NCBI GenBank assembly: GCA_015183035.1
Contig: JACZZP010000011.1
Span: 248,001-312,000, forward strand
Length of the DNA stretch: 64,000 nt
Reading direction: 5' to 3'
Source of the DNA: Meloidogyne chitwoodi
Lineage: Eukaryota; Nematoda; Chromadorea; Rhabditida; Meloidogynidae
Within the stretch, counting starts at the first letter, position 1. Each line of letters begins with the position of its first letter. Below, piece after piece: positions 47,430 through 58,400 of this stretch. The translations under genes and the position numbers were made by a program. The notes beneath the pieces were generated by a model. It was not told the origin of the DNA. It searched no databases and saw nothing but the letters and a program-made list of their open reading frames with translations.

Positions 47430-47812
47430 TTTATCCTTTTGTTTTGTTAATGTTTTTGTTTTATTAATGTTTTTGTTTTATTAATGTTTTTGTTTTGTTA
47501 ATATTTTTTTTGTTTATGTTTTTATTTTGTTAATGTTTTTGTTTTGTTAATGTTTTTGTTTTATTAAAGTTTTTGTTTTATTAATGTTTTTGTTTTGTTA
47601 ATGTTTTTGTTTTGCTAATGTTTTTGTTTTATTAATGTTTTTGTTTTGTTAATATTTTTTTTTTGTTTATGTTTTTATTTTGTTAATGTTTTTGTTTTGT
47701 TAATGTTTTTGTTTTATTAAAGTTTTTGTTTTATTAATGTTTTTGTTTTGTTAATGTTTTTGTTTTGTTAATGTTTTTGTTTTGTTTATGTTTTTATTTT
47801 GTTAATGTTTTG
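47430..47812. repeat. Expanded minisatellite GTTAATGTTTTTGTTTT in gene D intron
   Basis: More than twenty copies including a higher-order duplication: the block at 47500-47640 is repeated at 47640-47760. In gene C the same tract is only about 150 bp. Confidence 0.85.
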
Positions 47813-48239
47813 ACAAAAATTGTAATAAGTATTAAAATATTCAATAAAACAACTATTTCTTTGTAAGTAAATCAATTTTTTCTAAAATTAAAATCTTAGT
47901 TAATAAAATACGAACTCAAGAAAATAAAGAACTTTATAACAACAATTCTAAAAAAATTTGTAATCTTCTATTTTTCCGAGCACTTTTAGAATTTTTAAAT
48001 TCAATAATTTTAAAATATGAAGAATATTCATCTCTTGAAATAAATAAAAAAGATAAAAAAATTGTTAAAAATTTAATTAAATTATTTGATGAAAATAATT
48101 ATCCTAAAGAATTTTTTGATTTAGAATTAAATATAAATACTTTGAATAAAAAAGAGGAAATGGTAAAAGAAAAAAGTTCAAAATTTATAGAGGATTATAT
48201 TAATGGAAAATTAAAAATTATTCTTTATCATTTAGAACT

Positions 48240-48435
48240 AGAGATCGAGCTGGATCTGGATCCAGACCTGGATTTTTCCTGGATCCAGAGTCCAGATCCA
48301 GGCATTTTTTAGGAATTCTGGATTTTTTCTGGATCTGGATTTTTCCTTGACTCCAGATCCAGAATCCAGTCCAGGTCGATAAATAAAATCAAGATCCAGA
48401 ATCCAGATCAAGGATTTTTCAAAATCTCGATCTCT
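48240..48435. mobile_element. MITE in the last coding exon of gene D (TIR GAGATCGAG)
   Basis: Ends GAGATCGAG... and ...CTCGATCTC are inverted. It is flanked by direct copies of ATTTAGAACTA (48229-48239 and 48436-48446), an 11-bp duplication compatible with Mutator-like elements (9-11 bp). The interior is rich in CTGGATC/GATCCAG words and GC-richer than its surroundings. Confidence 0.8.
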
Positions 48436-49131
48436 ATTTAGAACTATCTGAAAATTGAGAATTAATATTGAAATTTGAGAGAAAAACAATGATTTGCAAC
48501 GAAAAAATAAAATTAAAAGTAGAAATATTAAAAAAATTAAATTTTATAAAATCCTCATTTTTTACCATTTTACTCACTGACACCGACATTTTGACATTGA
48601 CATAGGATGATTGTTCATCAGAAACACTATCGGAAATCACTGTCGACATTCGATGTCAATGTCAATCAAAATGTCACAAAAATATATGTCGTTTATTGAA
48701 ACACAATGTGTGTCAGTGTCAACAATCGTGATTGACAAATGTCGATTGACAGTTGTCAATTGACAGTTGTCAAAATGTCGTTTAATGGAATAGGCCCCTG
48801 TATTATTTTAACTATGTATCATTTTAAGGATAAAATTTATGCAGAAATTATTTAAACTAAAAACAAATGCTTCATTTTTCCACCTATTTTTTTATAAACA
48901 ATTTTGTTTTCCAATTAAGCTAATTATAGCTAAATTAAAAAGTCCTTTTTTATCCATTTATTTCTATTTTTGTAATTTTTTTTCTAATTTTTTCTTTGTC
49001 TTTTTACTATCGTTTTTTGTTTCTTTTTTTCTATTTTTATTTTTTTTTCAAAATTTTGCTAAATAAAAATGCTTTCAAAATTAAATTTTAATCAGTCCTT
49101 CTAATCAAATTTTATTCAAAAAATATTCAAA
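48313..49131. other. Intergenic after gene D
   Basis: Right part of the MITE, the former end of gene D's exon, GACATTG/TGTCAATGTC-rich repeats (48590-48790, partly palindromic), and the 48838-49050 segment duplicated from downstream of gene C. Confidence 0.6.
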
Positions 49132-51292
49132 ATGTCCTTAAAATTATTTATTTTTTTAATTTTGAATTTATTTTTCTTAGTATTTGGGTCTCTTAATTCT
49201 CTAAATGAAACACCTACTGATTTACTTGAATTTGCTCAAGTTCCTCCAATTGTACCACAAAATTCCCAAAAATCCCCTAATCTTCAAAAATTATCAAATT
49301 TTAAATCAAATATTGAAAATCCCAAAATAAATGAATTTTCTGCTTCTAATAAACGACAATTCGTCCCATTACTTGTTAATGGACAAAGATTGGTAAATAT
49401 ACAACCATCAAATACTCGTTTTGTCCGAATTGTTTCAAATAATTTGTCAAAATTTGATGAATTTCCAAACGAGAAGGATCAACGAAAAAACATGTACATA
49501 TGAATTGGGAAAATAAAAAATTCCAACTGGTCCCAAATAATTTTTTTAAATTAATTTTAGATTTAGTCCTTAAATTTAGAGGATATTTAGGGCAAAATCT
49601 TAATAAAAATTAAACAAATTTATTTTAACAAATTTAGACAAGATGGAAAGAAACTAAAAGATAATGTTTCTGAAAAGAGAGAAGTTAATCTTACTCCATT
49701 AACTTCGTTTGGTAGAGAATCATTAAAGTTTGAAAATAAACAACTTGAAGAAAAAAATTTTGAGGAAAAGAAAAATAAATTTGTTAACTTAAATAATAAA
49801 CCTTTAATTTTTGAAAATAGTTCAAACAAAATTGAAGAGGAAAAAAAGTTGCAAAGTTTTGATCCTTTAAATAATAGAGAAAAAGAAAATAGAGAGAATA
49901 ACAAAAAAGAAGAGAGTAAAAACAACAACAAAAGTAAAGAAACAACGACAGAGAACAACAAAAACAAGGAAAATATTCCGGAAAACTTAAATGAAAGAAA
50001 AAACGGAAATAATAAAAACATAAAAGAAGAGAGCAACAAAAACAATGCAGCGAGTAAAGAAAAAGTTCCGGAAAGTTTTCCTGAAAAACATATTTCTATT
50101 TATGAAAAAAGAGAAGAAAACGAAGAGAGAGCGAAAGAAAAGGTTGAAAAAGATATTAAAGTAATTGAAAAATTGGCTAATAAAAATCCGTTTGAGTATG
50201 AAACTTACAACAAAGGAGAAAAGTTGGTGTTTTTATTTTAAAAAATAATTTTAAATTAAATTTTAAAATAATAGCAATTTTCCACCATTGACCGAATGGT
50301 CATTTTTGCCTATATTGCTGCAGTCAGTTTTTGAGGAATTTAAGGTTGCATCATTAAAGGTTTTGTCACAAAAAAATTTTTTTTTAATTTAAAAAACTTT
50401 CAAGGAATTAAATAATCAAAGAAACAAAAATTCAAACATTAAATTAAATCTAAAAAGAAATAATAAAAATATTTTTACTGAAAATGAGAGTAAAAATAAT
50501 GAAGAAAATAATACTAAATGTAAAGATTTGGCAGATAATTGTAAAGAAAATTTATTATTTTGTGGATTAAGTAATTATCAAGAATTGTTGCAAGAAAATT
50601 GTGCTTGTAGTTGTAAAAATTATTTAAATAATAAAAAAGGAGAAAATGAGGAAAATAAAATTGAACAAAATGAAAGAGAAAGTAGTGAAGAAGAAAGTGA
50701 GGAGAGTGATGAAGAAGAGGAAGAAAATGAAAAGGAATTTGAAGGAAAAAAAGAGGAAAAAAAGAAAAATGAGTGCAGTGATAAAAGCTTTCGGTAAAAA
50801 ATTTTTTTTTAAATAAAAATTTCAAAAAATAATTTAAAAATCCAAAAATTTCAAAATACCTACAAGCGAAAATTTTTGCATTTTATTTCAAAATATATTT
50901 TTTTACAAATTTTTCAAAATTATTATAAAGCAAAAAATGAGCTTTTAGGTCATTTTAAAAAAATTAATATTTGTAAAGGAAAAAGAAAGATAAATTACTC
51001 TGCGCTCTCTGCCTTAGTCTCCAATACAACTACCCTTTACATTTTTTATTTAATCATAACTTTTTTTTTAATTTATATAAAAATATGAACTAAAATTTAA
51101 AAAATTAATAATAAACTTAAATTTATTTTAAAAATTAAAAGTTTATAAAATTTAATTTTTTTAATATATATTTTAATTTTTTTAAATAATTTAAGTTGTC
51201 AACAATGGGCTCAACGTGGATTTTGTAAAAGCAAAATATTTCAATTAGATTTAAAAAAACGTTTTTGTGCTAATTCATGCAATCTTTGTTAA
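49132..51292 (+). CDS. Secreted protein with a long Lys/Glu/Asn-rich region and two ShKT domains
   Basis: Signal peptide MSLKLFIFLILNLFFLVFG. Exon 1 (49132 to about 49491) contains FVPLLVNGQRLVNIQPSN. The exon at 49638-50226 is a low-complexity Asn/Lys/Glu-rich coil. A 21-nt microexon (50325-50345, SVFEEFK) keeps the frame to the exon at about 50404-50794. That exon holds the first ShKT domain, CKDLADNCKENLLFC...CACSC, and an acidic poly-Glu stretch, and it ends CSDKSF. The last exon (51196-51292) completes the second ShKT domain with RCQQWAQRGFC and RFCANSCNLC (stop at 51290-51292). ShKT domains are small disulfide folds that often act as channel-binding or substrate-recognition modules in nematode secreted proteins. 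Role of this protein unknown. Confidence 0.75.
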
Positions 51293-51791
51293 ATAAATTT
51301 TTTTTTTAAATTAAAACTGAATAAATTGAAATAAAAAATTGATTTAAAAAAACAAATGTTTTTAAAGATTTTTTGTTTTTTAATTTTATAAATTATTTGA
51401 TAAATAAAATCATACTTTGAAAATATATATAAAAAATTTTTAATAATTTTTTATGTTATGCCTTAATAAAAATTTGTTTGATTTAAATGATTTCATTTTA
51501 AAATAAAAAATTATTTAAACGTTGCTTTAAATTTTTTAATATTTTTTAATATTCAAGTTATATTTTTTATAATCTAATAAATACGTTTATTATACATTTA
51601 TATAATTAAAAAATTTTATTTTAAAATGATATCATTTAAATCAAACAAATATTTTAAAAATAAATTAATAATATTTTTTTTTAATTTAGTTCCATTAAAT
51701 AATAAATTTATTTTAAAATATACCTTTATAAGCTAATAATAATTCTAAAATAATTATTAAAATCTTTTTTAATTTATTTAAAAATATAATA
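51293..51791. other. Intergenic with an inverted repeat
   Basis: AT-rich stretch separating the two ShKT genes. It contains the inverted repeat at 51471-51650 and nothing coding. Confidence 0.6.
51471..51650. repeat. Inverted repeat of about 180 bp (MITE-like)
   Basis: ATTTGTTTGATTTAAATGAT TTCATTTTAAAAT at 51472-51503 is mirrored at about 51617-51650 (ATCATTTAAATCAAACAAAT at the end). Arms are about 35-40 bp with one or two mismatches. Confidence 0.75.
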
Positions 51792-52131
51792 ATGAATTAT
51801 TTGGCTTTCCAATTTATTTTATTTTTTTATTTTTTAATTTTTTATTCATTTTCTGACGATTCAAAAGTTGCTGAAGGAAAAAATGAAAATATAGAGATAA
51901 AAAAATGCGTTGATAAAAGTCTTAAGTAAAAAATTAAAATTTCAAAATACACACTACCGAAAATATTTACATTTTATTAAAAAATATATTTATTAATTTT
52001 TTTTTAATTTAATAAAATTTTATTTTTTTTTAATTTAATTTAGGTGTAAGCCATTGGCTTGGTTATGTAGTAATCCAATTTATATAACAATAATGGCTAT
52101 ATATTGTGCTAAAACATGCAGATTTTGTTAA
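51792..52131 (+). CDS. Small secreted single-ShKT peptide (73 residues)
   Basis: Two exons, 51792-51925 and 52044-52131. Signal peptide MNYLAFQFILFFYFLIFYSF, a short acidic propeptide-like stretch (DDSKVAEGKNENIEIK), then a six-cysteine ShKT domain. Its pieces are CVDKSLKC across the intron, a Cys in LAWLC, and YCAKTCRFC at the C-terminus. The intron falls between the second cysteine's flanks exactly as in the second ShKT domain of the gene upstream, so the two genes are paralogous at this end. Likely an extracellular disulfide-rich peptide; target unknown. Confidence 0.78.
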
Positions 52132-52179
52132 AAAGTTTTTAATTAAATTAACATTTTAATTTATTTTAAATAATTTAAG

Positions 52180-52262
52180 TTGTCAACAATGGGCTCAACG
52201 TGGATTTTGTAAAATATTTCAATTGGATTAAACGTTTTTGTGCTAATTCAGCAATCTTTGTA
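52180..52262 (+). pseudogene. Decayed copy of the last ShKT exon of the upstream gene
   Basis: TTGTCAACAATGGGCTCAAC GTGGATTTTGTAAA repeats the exon at 51196-51292, including its acceptor TAATTTAAG. It lacks AGCAAA, has further small deletions in the Lys-rich part (producing an in-frame TAA at GGATTAAACG), and has lost one base in the CANSC codons. No second half or upstream exon is seen. Confidence 0.85.
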
Positions 52263-52452
52263 AAAAAAAAAATTTTTTTTTAATTAAAACTGAATAAATT
52301 GAAACAAAAAAAATTAATAAAAAAAATTTATTAATAAAAAAAATTCAAAAAAATTGTGTTATGACTAGAATATTCCTAATTTAAAATTTTAAAAATTATT
52401 AAGAAAATAAAAAAAACAAATATCGAAAAAATTAAAAAAAAATTTAATTTTT

Positions 52453-55400
52453 TTACATATAATTAAAAACAGGTACTTCACTTCCTTCAATATTTACTTC
52501 TTTTATTAAATCATTTTTAGAATTATTTAATTCATTTTCAATTTTATAATTATTATTAAATTGTTGTATAAATTCACCACAATTTTCACCTATAGATTTG
52601 TCTCTTTGAAGACGATTTTGAACTCTTTCAAAATTATTTTCTAATTCACAAACTCTTTCTGATAATTCATTTTCTTCTAAAAAATATTTAAAAAAATTAT
52701 TATTTTAAAAAATTTGATTTTTACGTGTAAGCAATTCTATTTGTTTTTTCTGACGACGAATCCGACTTTTTAAAGCAGCATTTTCATCTCTAATACCCTC
52801 CAACTCTGATTGTGAAGTACGGTATTGAGCTTCCCAAGTCTCTCCTATAGCTGATTGTGTACGTTGTAATCTTTCCATATGTGATAATTGAGATTGTGTT
52901 TTATCTAATTAAATAAAGATTTTTAAAAATTAAAAAAGAAAGAAAATTTAAATACAAAAAGTAATATTATTTAAAGGATCACTACGTTCCTGGTCTTATA
53001 ACTTTTTTTAAAGTGATCTGATAAGATAGGTCCTATTAGCAAAAAGAATGTGCATATTCAGAGCTTTCGAATGATATAAAAATAAAATTTTTAATTGGAA
53101 AAGAAAAAAAGTTATTGGCCAACAAATAGCTTGGAAGAGGATACTGAATTGTCCGTTACTTTTTATTTTTTTTAGTTTTAAAAAAATAATGAAAAAAAAT
53201 TATTTTAAAATTTTTTAAATTAAAATTAACCCAATTGAGATTCTGCTTCTGTCAGTCTTTCAAGTAAATGTTCTTGACTACGTTGAGAATTAATTATTTG
53301 ACGAATACGAGATTCATACTTTATATAAAATTTTAAAAATAATTTTTTTTTATTTTTATTTACCTCATAGTCCAATTTTTCAATTTTTTCCAAATTTTTT
53401 TTCCTAAAAATTTGAAATTTTTAAATTAAAAAAATTTCTTTTTTACCTTTCCAAAGCCATTTCTGCTTCGTTTTCTTCTTTTAAAATTTCAATTTTTTGT
53501 TTTAAAATTAAAAATTCGTTCGCTTGTTTTCTTGAATCAAATTGAGAGGATTGATAACGTTCTTCTTCTTCTTTAAATTTTTTATTTATTTGTTCAAATT
53601 CTAAATTAAGTTGACGATATTGTTTGGTTAGTGAGTCTCTTGACTATAAATAGTAAATAACAATGTTTTTTAAAAATAAGCAAATCAGAATAAAAAGCAG
53701 AAGAAAGCAAAACAAAAATCAGAAGTCTAAATAAAAATCAGAAAAAAATCAGAAGAAATCAAAACAAAAAACAGAAGAAGTCTAAATAAAAATAAGAAAA
53801 AAATCAGAAGAAAGCAAAACAAAAATCAGAAGAAGTCTAAATAAAAATCAGAAAAAAATCAGAATAAGTCACCATAAAAATCAGAATAAAAAGTAAAAAA
53901 AATAAGGAAAAAATAATAAAACATCCATACTCTTTCAGAATCTTGTAAAGATTGTTTATAAACATCTAATTCTCTTTTAGCTAATTGTGAATCTTGTTTA
54001 ATAGTTTGTATTTCCCTCTCTTTTTCATGTAAACGTTTTTCTGCCCCCTCTAATCTTTGTGAAAGACTTTGCATATAATTATTGCCTGAAGTATTATTAA
54101 TTGTTGTAGAAATACAACCAGAAACAGTAGAAGCAGAAGAGGGACTACGTGAAAGAAGGCCAGAATCTATTGTTGCAGTTAATGAAGTTATCTAATAAAA
54201 ATTAAAAATATTCTTTTTGACTCAAAATGTCCAAAAAATATTATTGCAATTAAAGGTGAAGCGCGAACGCCATCACCGCACTCAAAAATTTAGCTGTGGG
54301 AATACCCCAATTTTGGAGTTTCCCTGCGGGTCAACCTCACCCTAAAAGTGCAATGGGGAAATCTCGCCACAGACACCCTGCCTTGCTGATCGCAGGAGCG
54401 CCCCAGCCAAGTAAGTTTTTTAATAAACAACTGTCTAGCACTTAAAAAACATTAAATGAAAAACATGTCAGTTTGTAATATACATATATTTATATAAAGA
54501 AAAGTTTCACTATTTTATACTTTTCTCTTATCTTTTTCTTTCTCTAACTCTACAATTTTTCTCTCTTTTTGTCTTTAATACAAATACTCTTTTCATTTAT
54601 ATTTAGCAATCTAATGTAAGTGAAAAGAAACTATTCCCATACAAAAAATGTTTGTGACAAAATGTCCAGAGGGTAAATTTAGACAAAATGTTCAAAATAT
54701 AATTAGACAAAATGCCCAAATATAAATTTAGACAAAATGCCCAAAATATAATTTAGACAAAATGCCCAATGTCTAGAAATAAAATTAACAAACCATTGCA
54801 GCAGAATTAGCAACAGCTGCCCTACGTAAAGAAGAAGAGGTACTATTAGTAGAAATAGAAGAAGAAAGATTTCCCATAGAAGAAGTTCTTGTCCCTGTAC
54901 GTCTAATTAAATTAGATTCAAATAAAGAAGGTGTATTATTAGTTGTTGAATGTGTTAATTCTGATAAATTTGTGTCATAACGTCTATTATTTCGTCTAAG
55001 TAAGCTTGAAGAGTATAAAGAAGAAGAACATGAAGAAGAAACTGTTGATGACATTAATATTGTATTATTATTATTACGTGAAGTATATGATGAACGATAT
55101 TTTCCTTTAAAAACAAAAAATATTTTTTGCACTCAAAATTCTGGCGACAAAATGTCCATGGCGACAAAATGTCCAAAAGTTAAATTTGGTCAAAAAAAAT
55201 TCCTTTATTTTAGTGTACCTGTCCCAACAATTCCAACATCAGAATCAACACTAGATTCTCTTTGATCTCTTTCCTGCATAGTTGTCCCAAAACGTCCACT
55301 AGAAGAAGTAGTAGAATTACGTAAAATACCACTGCTAGTCTTTTCTAAAGTTTTTTCTTTAATTTCTGCTGCTTCTAATTTTCCCTTTAATTGAGCATTT

Positions 55401-58400
55401 TCTTTTTCTAAACCAAAACTTTTTTTTCTTAAATCATCAATTTGTTTTTGTAATTCTGTTTGTATTCGTTTATGCGCTTTTTTAAGTTCACAAACACATT
55501 CATCCATTTCAGCCTGTTTATCTTCCAATTTTCTTTCTAATTTTTTTGTTTGAATATCTTTAGCACGTAATTGTTCTTTCTTTAATAGAAAAATTTTTTT
55601 TTTAAATTATAGAATTTTTTTCTAATTTATCTTTAAAATACTTGGAACTCGCCACTTTGTCGCGCGGATTTTTTTAATTCAAAATCTTTATTTTTGTTGA
55701 TTTTAGAAAGTTATATCAAAAGAGTAGCTAAAATTGAAAAGTTAAGGTCAAAGAATTGCTGTGCGACTAAGTGGCCATGCTACCCCAAAATAAGCTTCTT
55801 CAGCTACACCAATAAAAACTATATTTCTAAGTAATTTCAATTAGATTATAAATTATTTTCTCTTTTTATAAAGACAAAGGAATATAGTCATAATGAGGTC
55901 ACTGACCTCCAATCTGTTTTTCCAAAAAAAAAAAGAAGAAAAATAAAAAAAGTATTCATACTATACCGTGGATTGTCCCTAAAGGTTCCTTATAACTTGA
56001 GTTAACAGTATAAATGAAATAAAAATAAATAAATTTATTTAAATTATTTACCATAGCATCTCTTTTAGCATTAACCTTATCCAATTCTTCCCCCATTTTA
56101 TTCAATTCTTGACTCAAATCATCCGCTAAAGAATCAGCTTTTCTTCTAGCATATTTTTCAGAATGTAGCAAAGGTTGTAATTCATTTAATTTTTCATTAG
56201 CTTCAAAAATAGAATTATTCAAATTTTTTATTTGTTTAATATTATCATTTAATTCTTCTTTTTGTTCATAAATTTGCTCTTCTTTTAAAGACATTTCTGA
56301 TTTTAATCTGGTAATTTCTGTTAATATTTCTGATGTTTCTGAACGCAATTTTAATGTTTCTTCTTGTGAACAATTTAATAATTGTTCTAATGAAGAACGT
56401 TCTAAACATTCTGTTCTAAACATTTCTTTTAACTGAAAAAATAGAGAAAAAAAGTTAAAATTTATATTTTAGGGTTAAATTAAGTAGAAAATTGTTGTAA
56501 ATTTTAGTTAAACACCCCATTTATTCGCAAAAAAAAATTTTATTTTTCAATTTTTTTTCATTTCTAATATTTTTTAATAATTTCATTTTTATATCTTGCG
56601 AATAAATGGGGTGGTTTAGTTAAACACCCCATTTATTCGCAAAAAAAATTCTTCTTAAACACATTTTTTATCATTTTCTAATTTTTTATAATTTTATTTT
56701 TTATATTTAGCGAATAAATGGGTTTTTAACTAAAATTTACATACAACTAAATAAAGGAAAAAATATTATTTAAATTTTTAAAAAATATTATTTATTTATT
56801 TTATTTTACCTTTTCATTTTCTTTAATTAATTCATTTCTTTCTTCTTCTAATTTTTCAATAGATTTTGTTTGTTCTCCAAGTGTATTATTTAATCTCATA
56901 ATTTTTAAATGTTGGTCATCCCATTTCTTTTCCATTCTTTCCAATAATTCTTCATTTAAATTTAATTCTGAACGTAATTCTTCTTTTTTTGAATATTCGA
57001 CTTCTCTTAATTGTTCTGACCTTTCGAGTCTTTCACTTTAAAAAAATTATATATTTTATTTATTAGAGGAAATAGAGTTAAATCCCGTTATAAGGACACC
57101 TAAAGAGACAAATTATGGGTATCCTTATAACGAGATTAATTATTTAGAGGTGTACTTATAACGAGATTAATTATTTAGAGGTGTCCTTATAACGAGATTC
57201 AATTATTTTAAAGAATTATTTACCTACAATCAACCAACTCTTTTTTAATTTTTTCCAGTTTATCACAATATTCATCAATCTTTTTATATAATTCATTATT
57301 TTGTGCAATTAAATCATTTAATTTGTGTTTATCTTTTACAAGAGGAATTAATTGAAAAACTTTTTGATAAAGTCTATACCATGGCCAAGACTTTAGTTGA
57401 ATATAATAAACAATTGATTGTTGTATTGTTAATAATGATTCCCTTAAAATTAATAAATTAAATATTAGAGTCTTAAGTGAAAAAATCAGTAATACTCAAA
57501 TGTGCAAACTTGAGACTCAAGTGTCAAATAAAACTAAAAAAGCTCTTCTTTTAATGAAAGGTTCACTTGAGTCTTTGATATTCAAACGTATGACTCAAAT
57601 AGAATCAAAATATAAATCAAGACTCTAGTGTCCTATCAGTCTCATACTTTAAAATTGAGTTATTCAATTAATATCAAATTGCTACTCTAATGTTCAAAAG
57701 CTAAAATTAACTTTCAACTCAAATTTACAGTAATTTTGACACTTGAGTCTTATTAAATAATTTAACAATTTTCTTACCATTCATCTCTCCTTCGTTTTAA
57801 CTCAATTTGGGTCAAATACCAACGAATATAAGCTTGTAAATTAGTTAATGTTTCACTAAGTTTAGTTCTTCTACGAGCTTCTAATTCAGATAAAAGGCCA
57901 ACACGGCAAAATAATCTGCTTCTTCCAATCTTTTTTTTTTAATTTAATAGATTATTTTAATAAAAAACCTGAAATCTTTCTTCATCAATTTCCAAATCTT
58001 TACAAAGATTTTCTATTATAATTCTAACATTTTCATTATTTAATTTCTGTTTTTGATTTTTAGAAGAAGAAGAAAGAAGAGAATAACGAGAAATAAATTG
58101 TTCAAAATTAACTCTATTTGGATAACCTCTTTGACATATTCTAATACCTTCTAATACTCCATTACACCTTTTTTTAGAAGAAAATAATTATTAAATACAG
58201 TAGAAAATTGGAAATAGAGGAGTAGCTTATTTTTAATTTAATTAAATAAATAAAACTCCTCTCCACGAGATTAAAATAAAATTATAGTATATTTACCTTA
58301 ATTGATGCATTGCTAATGGTCCGTTTAACTAATAAAAAATAAAAGATGTATAATTAGAGAAAAAATTTATTACTTAACAAGTTTAGGTACACACCCCATT

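Larger units (their letters stand above)
45521..48312 (+). pseudogene. Tandem secreted-protein family member D, frameshifted and with a MITE in its last exon
   Basis: Closest to C. Exons correspond to 45521-45705 (signal peptide MKINKYLFIYFTLFFINLSA and acidic linker), 45857-46139, 46322-46486, 47067-47404 and 47900-48312. Exon 3 carries eight Ts at 46447-46454 where C has seven. The extra base changes the frame and gives TGA at 46454-46456. Without it the exon would read on through FDHEMNNKPQD. Exons 4 and 5 are otherwise open (ECGGKWEMDGTVTIYST, FEAILYNFQWELIWSF, FFRALLEFLNSIILKYEEY). The last exon is interrupted at 48239 by a MITE, replacing the original ending LELSEN with a longer Asp/Pro/Trp-containing tail that stops at 48310-48312. 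It is either a young pseudogene or an allele with a homopolymer sequencing error; the MITE change is real in either case. Confidence 0.65.

Noticed and set aside
48238..48649. Minus-strand ORFs after gene D
   Set aside because: They fall in the MITE and in TGTCAATG-rich repeat DNA; no coding character.
54254..54418. GC-rich patch as a coding exon of myosin
   Set aside because: It has stops in the myosin frame and matches U1 snRNA structure from end to end.
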